Source: CAWKKW01 sp963850345 (lineage in GTDB: Bacteria > Acidobacteriota > Terriglobia > Terriglobales > Acidobacteriaceae). Taken from it: a stretch of DNA of 64,000 bases. The stretch is taken from assembly GCA_963850345.1 (NCBI GenBank), contig CAWKKW010000005.1, forward strand, positions 248,001-312,000, written 5' to 3'. Below the pieces are notes generated by a model, which saw only the letters and a program-made list of their open reading frames with translations, searched no databases and was not told where the DNA came from. Position numbers and translations under genes: made by a program. Within the stretch, counting starts at the first letter, position 1; each line of letters begins with the position of its first letter. This document shows positions 62,179 through 64,000 of the stretch, one piece after another.

Positions 62179-62753
62179 ATGCAGATACATTCGGTTGGCA
62201 TTGACTTGGGCAAGACGACGTTTCATCTGGTAGCACTTGGCGCATCTGGCAAGGTGCTTGTGAAGAAGAAGTTTACGCATCGGCAGTTGCTGACGTACAC
62301 CTCGAAGATGGCGACTTCGCTGATTGGTTTAGAAGCCTGTTCCGGAGCCCATTTCCTCGGTCGGGCTCTGCGCAAGCAAGGTCACGATGTGCGGCTGATC
62401 GCGGCTCAGTTCGTGAAGCCCTTTGTGAAGTCCAACAAGAACGACTTCGTCGATGCGGAAGCGATCGCCGAGGCCGTCGAGCGCAAGAACAGCGCTTTGT
62501 GCCGATCAAGACCGATGACCAGCTAGACCTGCAGGCTATTCATCGAGTTCGAGACCGACTGGTTTCGCGGCGTACGGCAGTCATCAACCAGCTACGGGCG
62601 TTTCTGCTCGAACGTGGCATGGTGTTTGCACAGAAGCCGGCGAAGGCCGAATACATTTGCGCAGACTTGTCTTCTCGACCAAACTTTCCCTTGCAGTCCC
62701 GCGGCGGACCATACATTCTCGGTACTGACCCACGGTCTCCCGCGCTCGCTTAG
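62179..62753 (+). pseudogene. IS110-family transposase, frameshifted and truncated
   Basis: The first frame (62179-62526) has the DEDD catalytic order of IS110: Asp in SVGIDLGKTTFHLV, Glu in IGLEACSGAHF, and the pair in NKNDFVDAEAIAEA. It breaks near 62490 at one missing base where family members read KNMRFVPIKT. The next frame restores RFVPIKT-like sequence and continues with QLDLQAIHRVRDRLVSRRTA, VINQLRAFLLERGM. After about 62650 similarity ends, so the C-terminal Ser-containing domain is gone. It is an inactive fragment. Confidence 0.75.
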
Positions 62754-62984
62754 GCCTTTTGGTTCAACTTCACGAGCAGGGCCTGCCGGCACCTCGTCAG
62801 GAGGCATCCAGATACATCAGTTTCCAACAAAACCCCGCCGGTGAGTTGGAAGAGTATTTATGAAATGGATTCTCGCTGTGAAGAAGCTATGGTATTGCCG
62901 GTCGTTGGTCCGGTTTGGTCGGAAGTTTCAGATAACAGCGTTGCGTGGGGCTCGCATTGAGGCTAAACCTGCGCAGTCTAAGCT

Positions 62985-63017
62985 GCGCGTGCCGGGATTG
63001 ATGTTTCCGGCACGCGC
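62985..63017. terminator. Perfect 11-base inverted repeat 3' of dinB-like gene
   Basis: GCGCGTGCCGG and CCGGCACGCGC pair around an eleven-base loop, just beyond the stop of the DinB-type gene at 63028. No T-tract follows, so it may be a processing or terminator hairpin. Confidence 0.45.
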
Positions 63018-63027
63018 CTGAACGGCA

Positions 63028-63510
63028 CTACATCTCTCGGTCGTAGAAAGCCGGTGGTTCGATCCCGAGAGACCGCAGATAGACATACCCTTGTCCGCGA
63101 TGGTGCACTTCGTTGTCGATAACGTAGAGCAAGAGTTGGAAGCCCAGCATCTCCCACTGACCGAAAGCCTTCATGCTCTCACTGAAGCGCTCTGCCGGGA
63201 TGCCCGGAAACTCGGAGTTGAGCGCGGCGGTTTGCTTATCCCACTCGGCCAATAATTCCTGCTTGGTTGTCGGTTTGGCGAATTCGAACTTCTCCCATTC
63301 GCCGGTCGTAATGCCACGCACGGTTGGCAGTGCCATGCCAAGAAACTCGTTGCCAAGCTCGCCAAAGGTACGCATACCGCCGACGCTATAGCTGAACAGC
63401 TTGTCGTCAGGAAAAGCCGCGAACATCTTGCGTGTGAGCGCTCTATGCCCTTGCCAATGGGTCAGCAACTCCACGGGTGTAAGGACGGTTAATTTCGATC
63501 CGTTAGCCAT
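63028..63510 (-). CDS. DinB-family protein
   Basis: ATG 63510 (GAGGTG seven bases upstream) gives 160 residues forming a four-helix bundle. Metal-binding histidines appear as His in LLTHWQGHRALT and as the pair in VIDNEVHHRGQGYVYLRSLG, the usual DinB ending. DinB/DfsB/mycothiol-dependent proteins act as thiol transferases or have unknown roles. It is divergent from a YafY regulator 91 bases away, the common pairing for this family. Confidence 0.85.
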   Translation of the reverse strand: MANGSKLTVLTPVELLTHWQGHRALTRKMFAAFPDDKLFSYSVGGMRTFGELGNEFLGMALPTVRGITTGEWEKFEFAKPTTKQELLAEWDKQTAALNSEFPGIPAERFSESMKAFGQWEMLGFQLLLYVIDNEVHHRGQGYVYLRSLGIEPPAFYDREM

Positions 63511-63600
63511 GATGCACCTCAAAGCCCTGAATGGGCACGAAGACCAAGTTACGAGCAATTGCCGACAGTGTATGTCGCAGATCTGGATGATACTGAATTT

Positions 63601-64000
63601 ATGCAAGATCCAATCATGCGCGTGCTCACAGTGCTTGAGATTCTTCAAGCGCGCGACAGCGTCTCTGGTGCAGAACTGGCGCGGAGGCTTGAGGTCGACC
63701 TGCGAACCGTGCAGCGTTACATCGTTCGCCTTAGGGACCTCAGCATTCCCATCGACTCGACACCGGGAGTGGGCGGAGCTTACCGTTTGCGGCCTGGCTT
63801 CCGGTTACCTCCGCTACTGCTTACCAATGAAGAGGCTTTCGCGCTGTCGCTTGGCTTACACGCGTTGCGTCAGATCGGTCTGGAAGCATTCGCCCCCGCA
63901 ACGGAAGGTGCGCTGGCCAAGCTTGAACGTGTGCTTCCCCAGACACTGCGCGAAAGCGTACGGATCGTCGAGGACACGGTCGCGCTCGAGCCCAGCATGT
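63601..64000 (+). CDS. YafY/WYL-domain transcriptional regulator (N-terminal part, 3' truncated)
   Basis: From ATG 63601 the frame is open to the end of the window (133 complete codons). It begins MQDPIMRVLTVLEILQARDS followed by an HTH_11 domain (VSGAELARRLEVDLRTVQRY then IVRLRDLSIPIDST) and the start of the WYL-type region (GGAYRLRPGFRLPPLLLTNE). An ATG at 63616 is an alternative start. It probably regulates the divergent DinB-type gene and itself. Confidence 0.85.
   Translation, partial: MQDPIMRVLTVLEILQARDSVSGAELARRLEVDLRTVQRYIVRLRDLSIPIDSTPGVGGAYRLRPGFRLPPLLLTNEEAFALSLGLHALRQIGLEAFAPATEGALAKLERVLPQTLRESVRIVEDTVALEPSM

Noticed and set aside
1..64000. CRISPR array
   Set aside because: No set of identical 24-40-base repeats with regular unique spacers was seen; the intergenic repeats are irregularly spaced and degenerate.

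Overview
The window reads as a high-GC chromosome segment of an acidobacterium, most likely class Terriglobia (Terriglobus/Granulicella/Edaphobacter type). The reasons are three very large Oar-like TonB-dependent receptors (about 1,130-1,170 residues, each with an N-terminal carboxypeptidase-regulatory-like domain), a smaller fourth receptor, a dnaK-dnaJ cluster closed by an HspR-type MerR repressor, and intergenic repeats rich in GGGTGGGCCACCC. Assignment to this group is inference from gene content; there is no rRNA gene in the window.

Layout. 1-5 kb: a partial membrane protein, a methyltransferase, and a polyphosphate-type group (SixA phosphatase converging on CHAD protein and Ppx/GppA phosphatase). 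5-12.5 kb: an ArnT-like glycosyltransferase, then a minus-strand operon for GDP-D-glycero-alpha-D-manno-heptose (gmhA, hddA, an epimerase, an HddC-GmhB fusion) ending in a GT21/HpnI-like glycosyltransferase. 12.8-15 kb: a VOC protein and a DHA2 drug exporter. 15.1-20.6 kb: dnaK, a 56-residue protein, a DUF4760-like membrane protein, dnaJ, a GNAT acetyltransferase and hspR, with a HAIR-like operator upstream of dnaK. 20.6-24.5 kb: small solitary genes, several resembling orphan immunity proteins, each set off by copies of a dispersed repeat. 24.4-29.7 kb: beta-carbonic anhydrase, a serine hydrolase, an aldo/keto reductase, a sugar MFS transporter and a CAU-anticodon tRNA. 29.7-33.4 kb: decayed sequence, a GlxA-type AraC regulator, a two-DTG aspartic protease and a 58-residue membrane protein.

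33.4-46.6 kb: two TonB receptors, YceI, DUF2062, a PhyH dioxygenase, a small outer-membrane barrel, an unrecognised 718-residue protein and a DUF4197 protein. 47.4-55.3 kb: cysteine synthase, then a unit with a GntR/FCD regulator, a TonB receptor, two related secreted proteins with a YKVPPG motif and a beta-propeller protein; a clear sigma70 promoter overlaps a perfect palindrome in the divergent intergenic region. 55.3-62.8 kb: a truncated serine recombinase, another large TonB receptor, tRNA-Gly, and several broken genes (IS3 orfA, DUF2255, YXWXGXW lipoprotein, IS110). 63-64 kb: a DinB protein divergent from a YafY/WYL regulator that runs off the end.

Functionally the window is mostly cell-envelope and nutrient-uptake oriented (TonB receptors, heptose glycolipid synthesis, glycosyltransferases) with a heat-shock locus. 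The best candidates for something undescribed are the repeat-punctuated immunity-like gene island at 20.6-24.5 kb, the GntR-controlled TonB receptor/YKVPPG/beta-propeller unit, and the 718-residue orphan. No CRISPR array, prophage, rRNA operon or biosynthetic megasynthase is visible.
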